DNA of 64,000 nucleotides, taken from assembly GCF_001522545.3 (NCBI RefSeq), contig NC_031776.1:31090342-31154341 (forward strand), written 5' to 3'. The notes under the pieces are model-generated. The model was not told the DNA's origin. It ran no database searches and saw only the letters and a program-made list of their open reading frames with translations. How positions within the stretch are numbered: position 1 is the first letter of the stretch; each line of letters begins with the position of its first letter. This DNA is from Parus major. Taxonomy: Eukaryota; Chordata; Aves; Passeriformes; Paridae. Below, piece after piece: positions 54,336 to 64,000 of this stretch. The position numbers and the translations under genes are program-made.

Positions 54336-54371
54336 TGATATATATTTTTATATATCAATTATATATAATTG
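54336..54371. repeat. Adjacent AT-rich hairpin and perfect palindrome
   Basis: TGATATAT at 54336-54343 pairs with ATATATCA at 54350-54357 across a six-base loop. It overlaps the 16-bp perfect palindrome CAATTATATATAATTG at 54356-54371. Such AT palindromes can extrude as cruciforms and are common mutation hot spots. Confidence 0.9.
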
Positions 54372-55375
54372 TAGTTATATATTTAGTCAATCAGAGGCAA
54401 TATCTAAACAGAAGTAGTATGTTTTATTAAACCAACTGGTTCAATTACTTTCCAAATAAGATGCTCAGAAAGTTTAGCTAGGTGTACAGTCTTCCTGACT
54501 TCAGGGTTTGCATGTCCAAAAGTAACTGCTTTCTTCACTTTTTTCTTTAATTAAAAACTTGTCCACTGACTTTGCCTTATCTTTATACCAAAGTGTCTTC
54601 ATTTCACATGTCTGCTTTTTGTCACATTTAGGATACCAATGTATAATTTGTTAGCAGGAGATGGATCACAAAGTGACTTTTCAGGTAGAGCCAACTACAA
54701 ACCATATTTGGGTCAGACAGGATTTTTTGTGTGTGTCACAAGAAAAAAAAAAAAGTTTCTTCCTATAAAGTTTGAAATTCAGCTAATGGAGGCAAAGTGA
54801 TGTGTTTTTTAATTGGACTTCTAGCAAGTGGACCAATATTGTAACACAGACATGTGAAGCAGATAAAGGCCTCACTGTGGCAGTCACAGCCTCAAAATAA
54901 CTCCTACAGACCCACTGCACATTTCATGTACAAAAGGAGCCCAGTTTCTTCTCTTGGAGCAGCTGAGCACGCTTCTTGCACCAGGCAATACTTGTAAGAG
55001 ATCATTAGTGTTTGGATGTAGTTGTTATTTAGTTATAAGATAGACCTGGCTTTTTGCTTTCTGTTTCTTAATTTACACTTCTAACTTTGCTCTGTATTGC
55101 TCTTTCTTGTCTTGCTCATTTGAGCCTTACTTGCAGGCTGAGAATTTGGGGGGGACACAGTGAGTTCCTGCACATAAGATAATATTTTCTCCATTATTCT
55201 GCTGTGCAAAGTCTCTTTTACTGCTACAATAGAATTGCTTGTTCTTCTTCCCTTTTCACAACTGAAGAGGGAGAATGAGAATGAATGGCCTGAGCCAGTC
55301 ACAAATTGTGTCATGAAAAGTTCAGATGGGACAGCAGGAAAATGTTCGTCACTATGATGTTGGTGCATCACCAGA

Positions 55376-55558
55376 GGAGGTTACTGAGATAGGTGGTGGA
55401 ATCTTGCCCCTTGGAGGATTTTTAAGTTCAGCTACCACAAGAGCCACAGGTAACCACAGCTGACCTGGAATAGTGGTGCTTATCTTCCTTCCCAGAGAAG
55501 AGAGCTGGACTAAATGATCTCCACAGGGTCCTTCAGGCCAAAGTTCATTGATTTAACC
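55376..55558 (+). mobile_element. CR1-like LINE 3'-end fragment (diverged)
   Basis: The plus strand resembles a diverged CR1 tail: GGTGGTGGAATCTTGCCCCTTGGAGG, split by substitutions from the consensus, then GAGCTGGACTAAATGATCTCC and CAGGGTCCTTCAGGCCAAAG, ending before the expected ATTCTATG repeats. The match is weaker than at 38680. It lies in the spacer between TMEM163 and ACMSD. Confidence 0.7.
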
Positions 55559-56215
55559 AATATAAACATCAGGGGTTATATTGCTGAAAGGTTTTACCTT
55601 GTAAATGATAAATAAAATAAGATCAAAGCAGGTTGACACAAAATGTGCAGAGATTTAGAGAAAATGATAATTCCAGCCTAAGAGCAGGTTAATAAACCAA
55701 TAAAGGACAAGTGCTATGTTTTCCTGAAGGATAAAATACTGATGACTTACTCCTCTTGGATTGTGGCTTTACTGTTGATTTTGGAAGGGCTCTCAATGGA
55801 GTATATTACTTATCTGATAGTCTATCTAAGCCCCTTATTCTACTCTGTCTTTTTATGGTAAGCCTGCTGCCTTTACCTTCTATAACTTTGAATTTTGATC
55901 ACTTTGTTTCCTTTTTATTTATGGGTACAAAAAAGTGACCTCATACTTATGAAGATCATTAACTGTGAAACTCTCCAGAATTACAGGTTGTTCTGGCTGA
56001 TGTATCAATAAACTTTGAATTGTCTCCTTTATCGGCCTGAAGTTTGTGTAATTGTGTTTACCAAAAATTCAATCTCTAAACGAAATTTAATCAGGAAATA
56101 AAATCAAGAAGCTACCGAGGTCTGTTTCACATCCCATAATCATTTTAAATAGAAGTCCATTGAGATTGTTTTGTTTAACTCTGAGGATAAAACATGTTTG
56201 GAAGATATTTAAATT

Positions 56216-56273
56216 TTCATGGAGTCATAGAACAATTTGAGTTGGAAGGGACCTTAATGATCAACTGTAAAGA
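56216..56273 (-). mobile_element. CR1 LINE terminal scrap
   Basis: The plus strand reads ATGGAGTCATAGAACAATTT then GAGTTGGAAGGGACCTTAAT and GATCAAC, the reverse complement of the last ~58 bases of CR1 (GATC..TTAAGGTCCCTTCCAAC..TTCTATGA). Only the extreme 3' end is present. It is oriented opposite to the CR1-like copy about 0.7 kb to its left. Confidence 0.88.
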
Positions 56274-59200
56274 TTTCTTTTTGTGGAAGTTCTTTTGCTT
56301 TAAACTTATTTCTGTATTAAAACTGTCCAGTGGTTGCAACACTAATTAGATTGATATTGCATGGGATACACAGACTTGTTGCATCTAGACTTGTTGATTT
56401 TCCCACTAGATGGCATTATGCAAGTTCATTTATAGGTTGACTATAATTGCACATGCTAAAGATTTAAAAAATAAGAAATTATCTATTGTGTTTGCTCTTA
56501 GTCTATGCTTAGAACTGTGGCTTAAAATTCACTTGACCTACTTCTACCTAACAGCAACACAATCCATCCTTAATGGATCAAATATGGATTTACTCAAAGC
56601 AATAAAGGAAGTCAACCATGGCAACAATATCTGATCATGTGTGCAATGTGCTTTTTAGAACAAAACTTGTCCAACCATTTCTGCATTTAACATTTTAAAA
56701 CTGACTTCAATGCTGCAGATTGCTTCCTTTCTGGCTATATGGCTTCAGCTGAAGTGATAGGAAGTGTCCTATGTAAAGCTGCAGTGCTGAAGATTGATTT
56801 TAAATAAAGAGCCCCACACAAGCTTTTTTTTTTTAATTTATTAGCTAAATCAGGATAAGTAATCAGAATGATTTATCACTTAATTTTAAATATAAAGCTG
56901 CTGCTGCTGTTTCCTCCACCCAGGTGAACTGTTAGCAATCCCATTACAAAGTTATGTGGTGCTCAAGAGTGAAGCTTCTAGAACCTGAGGTCCTGACCAG
57001 TGAATCACCACCTGAGGTGGAGCAGAAGTCCAACACCTTCAAAAGAACTGATGTGTTATCCAGGGTACACTCACTTCCCTGTATTCCGTTTTCTGAGCCG
57101 TGTTTTTTCTTTATTCTTTCTGTAGAATGTAAGAGGCTCCAGGCTGGAAAGGGGTAATCCAATATTGCAACACTTTCCTGTAAGAGAGGTACAGAATATG
57201 AGCTGGATGAACCAGTTCAGTTAGCCTGGGCCAATAATAGAAAGTATCTACAAGACATCTAGTAAATATTAGCTTAGTATTAAAAAGATCTTTCAAATCC
57301 TCATGCTGTTGGAACACATAAAAGAAAAGTAGAACTTGTGCTTGTTTCTAAATTGGCTTTTATGAAGAGAACAGATTAATGCCACTTGGAGAAACTTACC
57401 AAGAGATTGCCATGAACTCAGGCTGTTAAACTGTTTGTGTGTTTTGTTGAAAACTTTATTTTACTCATGCTATGCCCTGAGGTTCGATAAGCTATGATTT
57501 TAATTGTCCTGTGCAGTGCATGGCTGTAGATAATGCAATGTGTGATTCCTTGTCATGGAAGTGTTTATGGGTTGTATTTGCCTATGATGGGTGATGGGAT
57601 TCAACCCTTGTGACACTGCTATAAAAAATACCCAGTGAGAGCTGCCTTCAACCAAATTGTTGAAGTACCTACAAATTGCCAATATAAACTAGGGTATAGA
57701 TCCACTTAATTAGAGCAACTGGTTTCCTCTTGTCACTTCAGATGAAGAGATTGAATGTAGGTTTTAGTTGGTTAGTAATATTATAAATTAGTGGATATTA
57801 ATTATTGTTAATTGTATTATTGGTTAATTTTAATAAGCACATGCATTTCATTACTGGGATCCAAAACTTGAGAGTTTCACAAATGGTATGAAATCTTATT
57901 TCTAATTAACAGATTTTCATATGGAAAGGTTAGTGGCAGAAATTTCCTTTATTGTTTAGTCAATAGTGAACACTTAGTGAAAATCAACATCCCAATCCTG
58001 GTATTTGAAGTATGTATTCTACATTGGGATCCTAAGGGTTGTGCTCTGAGCCCCCTGGGGATTTCAATACACCCAGCTGTTCAATAACACAGCAGAGACA
58101 AGCAAGCCTGTTAGAAAAATGGATATTTGGAGGGATGTGCTTTCTTTCTGTTCCTAAAAAAGCTGAATTACTAGGGACAAAGGGATTTAAAAACACCCAT
58201 TCACCAGCCCCAGTGCACGATATGGATGTGTAAAACATTGATCAAACCACAGGGCTCAGCAGCAGCTCACCCAGTCGTGCTCTGACATTGCAGCATCGGC
58301 CACGACGAGGGAGCGCCAGCCTGTGTCACCTCACAGGCAAAACCCAGGGCCATCCACAGGAGATCAGGGCTCTCTGGGAACTCTGCAGTCACTGTTTGCT
58401 GCTCTGAAAACTGCAGCCTGCAGTATTCACAGGGAGCTGCACAAACATTATTAACAAATTTGTGATTTATAACGCAGATCTTGCTTTTGAGGCACCAAGC
58501 TGGCATGGGCCATCTGACCTAGTCCAAAACCAGCACTCTGGTGTTTAATTACTGAACTCCAGGCAAGGTTTACCTGTGATTCCTCATTTAAATGGGTCTG
58601 TCTTTCCAGGGGCTCAAAATTACTTTTTGAATCTTCACTTGATTGATCTCTTCTGTAACAATTGGGTTTCCTGGTGATTTTCTGTTTGGTCTGAAATTAT
58701 TAACTACCATAGAGCTCTTCTAAAAGACCTGCAATTTTTTTTTCAGTAGTTAAAAAGTTTACATGAAACATTAGATGGAGATGAGTGGCAATATCTTGAA
58801 GGGGAAAATATATCTTATTTAGGAGCAGCTTTTTTTTCTCATCTTCACACTCAGAAATTAACACAGATGTTTTGGTGTATCTGCAACACAGTCCTGTCTG
58901 TAGCTGTGACCAAGAAAGTGTCAATTTCTTAATCTTTTTTAGAAAATAAAGAAAAAAAAAACCAAGCAAATTAGTAAAGCACATTTAAACACAGCCAGGA
59001 AGTCGTGGATCTGTTTTAGTAATTGTGAAGAAGGTGGCTCATCCTCAGAGGTTATTATTCCTCATGTCAGAATTAAAAAAAGGCAGCACCTGCCTGTTTG
59101 TGGCTGGACTCAGCTAGTGAAAGTAGGCTCCAGAAATGTTCTGTGGAGGAATTCCTCTGCCAAGCTCCCCCCTCCAGATGAATGAATAAATGCAGCCACA

Positions 59201-61032
59201 GCACGAAACCCCAAACATTTACATCGTAAACACTTGCAGAGCTGGAGAGGTCCTTGCTCTGGCACTCACTTCCTCTCTGAAGCAGTGAAAGCTCTGAGAA
59301 GACTCTCCTTGTCCCCAAAATTCAGATGTGCCCAAAGAGTGGCACAGAGAGTCCTCTGCAAAGAGGGAGAAGTGAGGATTTGACTATCTAGCACACAGGA
59401 AAAGAGTTTTTGAGACAACATATGGCAGGAGTTACTATTTATTTGTTTTAGACATCAGCCTTCTAAATAATTGAAACAATTTCAGATGTTACCATGGGGT
59501 ATTAACTTGAAAATTATGACTTTTTGGTATCTGTAAGTTTCATTCCATCTGTTCTTTCTGGCCCATGTTTATGCTGCTGATATCTGTCTGGTTGCTCCCA
59601 CTGCACAGGAGTGACACTTGGCCTGGCACATGCTTAAATAAGGTATTTTTTATTTGCTTGAGTTTACACATGGGGGGGAAAACAAAGTTCTATTTTTCTC
59701 ATACTGGAATTTTACGAAGTATCTATTTAATTAACATTTTTGGTAGATTTCTATGCAAGATAAATGCATGGTAAGTGGAAATTGCAGAACTGAAATTGTA
59801 GTATATTAAGAAAATTATTATGTTATTTGAAAGTTAGCCATATAATTTGCTTTTATTCTTTTAGAATGGCAGTTGAATTTTAACAATGTAATATTTTCTA
59901 GAAATAAGGATTTTTTAATGGCTTCACTTAGGCAGCAAAGAACAGAGTAATGGTCACGAATTTGGCAGAGGACATTGCTTGCTTTCACCACTGTGTGATT
60001 CATCAGAACTCTTGTAGGATGATGGTCACAGAGCAGTGCAAAGCTGCCAAAGGCATCAGCAACCTTGGGCACCTTTTCACTACAAATTTTAATGACACAA
60101 AAAGGCTGTGGCAGGTCTAATAGAGAGCCCACCTGAGGAGCATCACCCGGAGCTTGTGCAGCCATGAAGATTCACTATGCAGAGCTATTGGCTGAGATCT
60201 TGGGAGCGTCACAGAGGCAGCACTACAGCATCACACCTGAGCTAAATGCCTCTTCTTCTCTGCAAGGCTAAATGGGCTCAAGATACAGAGCAGCAGCAGC
60301 TCTGATGTCTGTCTAAACAGAGGCTCTTAAAGCTGTTTGTTTCTGCAAAATGGGTTTTAATAACAAAGGGAAAAATCTACTGCTCTTCAGCATTTGATGA
60401 TGAGTACACCTGCACTGCTGCCACCTTGAGCTGGTTTATCTGGCTGTGGATTGGAGGCCATTTCAGTTGCATTCTGTAAATGTGTAAAAAGGAAAGCTGG
60501 CACTGCAGTCCAGCTGGCTGTGTGAGCCACCAGGAGCTTCAGCAGTCACACTGGAGTGTTTGGTTTAATGCACTGGAGAACAGGGAATCATCATACCACC
60601 CACTCCCCAGGATACAGCTTGTTAAGGACTTTACTGGTGTAGCTGGATGTGTCCTCCTGGTGCAGCTCTGCTAGGTGAAATAATATCTTCCTGTGAAAAA
60701 TAGATCTTGAGAGCTACACACAGAAAGTGCTGCATGGGAGCTGCATAATATTATTCCTCATTAGAAGGGAAACCATTACCATTGTTGCTATTCCCTGCAG
60801 AACTCAGACCACACCACTCCCACTGAAGTCTGTGTTCTTTAGAGTCCCAGAAGAGGTTTAAGTTCTGTGATCAGGCTAATTTAATAGGAGAGGTTTAATT
60901 ATTTGATACCACAGGAAAAAAAAATAGAATTACTGACTTTTGAATCCTTTCCAAATCTGACATTTCCAAGCAGGTCTGTAATGGCAGTCTCAAAGGACCC
61001 GTGCAGTCCCCAGCACAGCCAAAGGATAACCT

Positions 61033-61049
61033 GTTGCTAAGCAACCAAT
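61033..61049. promoter_or_regulatory. X-box (RFX) palindrome joined to a CCAAT box
   Basis: GTTGCTAAGCAAC fits the EF-C/RFX consensus GTTGCNNNGCAAC exactly. Its last base begins CCAAT, an NF-Y site, and ATATAAG follows. An X-box beside a Y-box is a known promoter arrangement for RFX with NF-Y. It lies about 2.7 kb upstream of the ACMSD start codon. The motif is seen; function is inferred. Confidence 0.5.
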
Positions 61050-63384
61050 ATAAGTGTGCTGCTCAACATTTATTTCATTTGGAAAGGAATGTATTCTTTT
61101 AAGTACTTCATCTTAGCTACTAAGCACAAAGAGTTTTCCACTCGTTTTTCTGTAGCTGTGCACATGTGTAAAACAGCCGATTTGCACAATCAAATGTGCA
61201 CTTCCAAGAACAGGTGCCAGAGAGGAACATGCAAAATGGAAGGTATAAAAAAACTGGCACCAGTACTTTAGCCCTTTCTAAGATCAGCATCCTGAATTTG
61301 CCTCTTTGTGTCTTTGTTCAGCCTAATTGAAAATGGGTTGCCTTGGAGCATGGATGTGGCAGAGCTCTCTGCAGAGCTAACCAGTGTTTGTGGATGCAAC
61401 CTCTTTTGAAGATGTCAGGGTTTTTCCCAATGATAGGAGGAAACACTTTACACCTTGATAAGCAAAGGTCAGAACACAACACTGAATTTCAAGACCCCAA
61501 ATCTCAGATTCGGCACTTGTTTCAGAAAAGCAGCTAAATAGCTTCAGAAAAGAGCACTTAATGCCCTACAATTAACACCATTTCCACTTTAGTGCTTGTC
61601 CCTACAGTGAAATAAAACCCTACAGATCTGCCAGGCTTGTGTGTGTGTATCTGAAAGCAGCCTTGGCTGAATAGTCTATAGCTAGATTGTCCTTGAAAGA
61701 GTTATTAGTCATGTTTTCCAGTTTAGAGTACGTGGGGTGCCTGTGTATCTGAAGAGCTTTCTGTTCCTAGCCACTGAAGGTCTTTCTGCTGCTGACCAAA
61801 TGGATCGTGCTGGATATGGACAGATGTCTCACTGCCCTTTGATCAAGTGACATGGATACACATTTTGCCTTCAACTGGTGTGGTTTCCAAATGATGAGTT
61901 TGTTAAATGAAAAGCAGTGTGGGAGTACTACAGTGTTTGCAAGCTAAGCTGTGCCTTGGGAGCAGTAACTAACAACTATGGCTTTTTTTAGAGCTGAGGA
62001 AAATTAAGCTCAGTGTTGAAGAAATGCAGCTGAGCCTTGCATGGAATCCTGCAGCTTTGGTGACTGAAGACTCTTGGTGTCTTAGGCTATTCAGGTCTAA
62101 ATCTCTCCCTGCCCCTCTCCCTCACTTCACTCTGCTTTCTGTGCTTAAGTCAGGAGTTGTTTTCCAGACATCTCTTCATTGGAGGACTCACTTTAAGTGT
62201 TTGCCTCCCATCTGTGGATTCACAATGCAGAGCTCCCAGAGCTGAATCAATACTTCTTTCTTCTGTCAGCTGTAGTCCATGCAGGAACACTGCTGTCAAC
62301 AGGCTGACACTGCAGGGCCACATCACGCAGCGTGGCTGTCACATCTGGGAGCAGGACAGCAAATTTGCTGCTTAACCTGACAGCCTGGTCATGAAGAGAT
62401 TGATTTTGGTTTCAAGACGGAAATAATTGCTATTTTCAATCCCAGGGTTTTGATCTGTTAAAGTAAATTGTTGGCTGTCTTGTTTTATTTAGGGAATACT
62501 TCCCCAAAAGTGCTGCTTCCTATTTCTTTAGAACATTCAGTCTTCAGTGACCTCTTGCTGCAGAGAAGTACAAGATCAACCAGTCAACCAACTAACACTG
62601 CCACAAGAAGCTGACATGAAAAATAACTCCTAAGAAAATTATCTGACCAAATCAAAAGCAGATTTGCTTAATGAGTGAACAAGTAGGGAAATACAAGAGT
62701 CTGGGCCCTTTTTTCAAGCACAAATAAAAATAGGGAAGTCAGGAAAATGATAAAACAAGATGGGGCACTTATTTTTCAAGGTGCTTGATTTTGAGTTGCA
62801 AGATTCACAACAGCATTTGGGTTTGGGAAAAAAAAATAATCATTTTTCACTAAAAAAACTAATCAGGGAATGGTTAACACACACAAGAGGACGTTGTGTG
62901 AGTAACATATACTGAAATAAAACTACAGGGGGAATAAATTACAGGCAAAAATACAGCACAAATAAAGAGCAAGGGTATCTTAAGCAAAGTGTAATTCTAA
63001 ATTGAGTAAAGGGCAAAAGATGAGATGCAGTTTCACAGGAAATCTGAAATAGCTCCAGTTAAGCTTAACTTAGGATGCAGAAGCTGTTACATTTGAAATA
63101 CATCTATGTTTTACTGTATAACTGCGGCATCTTGAGAGGCTAAAAGCACCACTATGCAGTAGCTTGTGTAAATATCCTGAGTGAACCAATGGTGAGGAGG
63201 GGGAATATAAAATGCAAAGCATAGATTTGGCTAAAATTCAATATTTTGGAAGGGTTTTTTTTAACTTTAAAGAAAATGCAAGATAAAAAAGAGAATGGAT
63301 GTGTGACTCTGCCAAGGGTATATTATATGCCCTCTACAAATTATTTCACAACCTCAGAGGGAGAAAGGAAGAAATTCAAGACAG

Positions 63385-63740
63385 CATATATAATACAATT
63401 ATTCTAACTCCATTTTATTGAATTACTCTTTTCATTTTAGATTCTTTGTAAAATAAATCCCTTCACGGTGCCAATATAAACAAGTATTTTCCCTTTGCCC
63501 TCTGTCAGCTGCAGTTTATGCATTAACAGGGACTTTCTGCTTGAAGTCTTTGTTCTTTTGGAGAGCCACTCCTCTGGAATTATGCTCCCTGGTTGGCCAC
63601 TGTACCTCGTTCTCCTGATAGCAGGTGGATGTGGACAGCAGCCAGAGTTAATAACCTGTGACCCAGGGACAGGAGGGATAGCAGCACTGACACACAAAAC
63701 ATTAGCATTGAAGGAGTATTTCTCCTCTGGCACTTCAAAA
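63385..63740 (+). promoter_or_regulatory. ACMSD: ACMSD upstream region, presumed promoter / 5' UTR
   Basis: The ~350 bases before the ACMSD ATG contain a TATA-like CATATATAATA at 63385-63395 and an HNF1-like half site, GTTAATAAC, at 63647-63655. There is no CpG island, which fits a tissue-restricted liver/kidney promoter. The exact start site cannot be read from the sequence. Part of this could be a 5' UTR exon continuous with the coding exon. Confidence 0.4.
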
Positions 63741-63797
63741 ATGAAAATTGATATTCATAGCCACATTCTACCTAAGGAATGGCCTGACCTAAAGAAG
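63741..63797 (+). CDS. ACMSD: ACMSD first coding exon
   Basis: This 19-codon exon encodes MKIDIHSHILPKEWPDLKK, the N-terminus of 2-amino-3-carboxymuconate-6-semialdehyde decarboxylase, identical to the human start as I recall it. The enzyme decarboxylates ACMS in the kynurenine pathway, diverting it from spontaneous cyclisation to quinolinate and so limiting de novo NAD synthesis. It is cytosolic, mainly in liver and kidney, and belongs to the amidohydrolase superfamily. The His-x-His pair (residues 6 and 8) supplies two zinc ligands; the remaining ligands and catalytic residues lie in later exons beyond the window. The donor AAG|GTAATA follows directly, in phase 0. The ATG has A at -3. The frame stays open upstream to an ATG at 63495, so a longer N-terminus is formally possible, but the conserved start is strongly preferred. 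Confidence 0.96.
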
Positions 63798-64000
63798 GTA
63801 ATAAAAGTTTAGATATTCAGTGCCTTGTTATCAGCAGCCATTTCTACCAATGGGGTTTTTGAAAGAAAAATGAGTGAAGGGTTCTGTGGTAAATATCTCG
63901 AGGTTTCTTCAAATTTGGGGTTTTTTTCCAACTGTAAAGTATTTGTACTGCACTACTTTGAAAAGCAAGAGTCCAGTCAGAAGGGGATGCAAAACTGGGC
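63798..64000 (+). other. ACMSD: Start of ACMSD intron 1
   Basis: The intron begins GTAATA after the AAG codon and runs to the window edge. No second exon is visible in these ~200 bases. Confidence 0.9.

Larger units (their letters stand above)
47301..63384. other. TMEM163-ACMSD intergenic spacer
   Basis: About 16 kb of AT-rich sequence without a recognisable gene. It contains the CRE/MARE-like site, the GGTGATACA triplet, the pyrimidine tract, (TTTG)4, AT palindromes, two CR1 tails in opposite orientation and the X-box/CCAAT pair, each listed separately. Short open frames are scattered on both strands; none resembles a known protein. I see no RNA gene. Confidence 0.75.

Noticed and set aside
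1..64000. CRISPR array, tRNA or rRNA genes, intact retroelement or endogenous retrovirus
   Set aside because: No regularly spaced repeats, no cloverleaf or rRNA-like segments, and no LTR pair or gag/pol/env frames seen; the only mobile DNA recognised is degraded CR1.

Overview
The window is vertebrate nuclear DNA, most likely from a bird. It holds parts of two genes in divergent, head-to-head arrangement. TMEM163 lies on the minus strand: coding exon 1 at 46569-46722, exon 2 at 41519-41638, and the rest of the gene left of position 1. ACMSD lies on the plus strand: its first coding exon is at 63741-63797 and the gene continues past the right edge. The avian call rests on three things: every dispersed repeat I recognise is CR1-like, introns and spacer are repeat-poor, and the TMEM163-ACMSD order matches the vertebrate locus (human 2q21.3).

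Layout. 1-41518 is TMEM163 intron 2. I find no further exon in it; it holds two CR1 pieces, simple repeats, an 18-bp perfect inverted repeat and candidate regulatory motifs. 41519-41638 is exon 2, with a GTGAGT donor and a good acceptor. 41639-46568 is intron 1, whose last part enters a CpG island. That island (about 45940-47300) covers exon 1 and the likely promoter. 47301-63740 is the shared intergenic spacer, with a pyrimidine tract, two CR1 tails, AT palindromes, a CRE/MARE-like site, an X-box/CCAAT pair and the ACMSD upstream region. 63798-64000 is the start of ACMSD intron 1.

Functionally the genes are neighbours rather than partners. TMEM163 is a zinc-binding and zinc-transporting membrane protein of synaptic vesicles, endosomes and plasma membrane. 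ACMSD is a zinc-dependent decarboxylase of tryptophan/kynurenine catabolism that limits quinolinate and NAD formation. The pair is nevertheless often discussed together because the human locus appears in Parkinson disease association studies.

Most long open frames here are chance frames, especially those opposing exon 1 in the GC-rich island. I see no CRISPR array, no tRNA or rRNA gene, no intact mobile element and no clearly undescribed system. The most interesting leads are non-coding or concern gene structure: the 18-bp hairpin, an in-frame upstream extension of ACMSD with a signal-peptide-like segment, near-consensus MARE and X-box motifs, and a homeodomain-motif cluster in intron 2.
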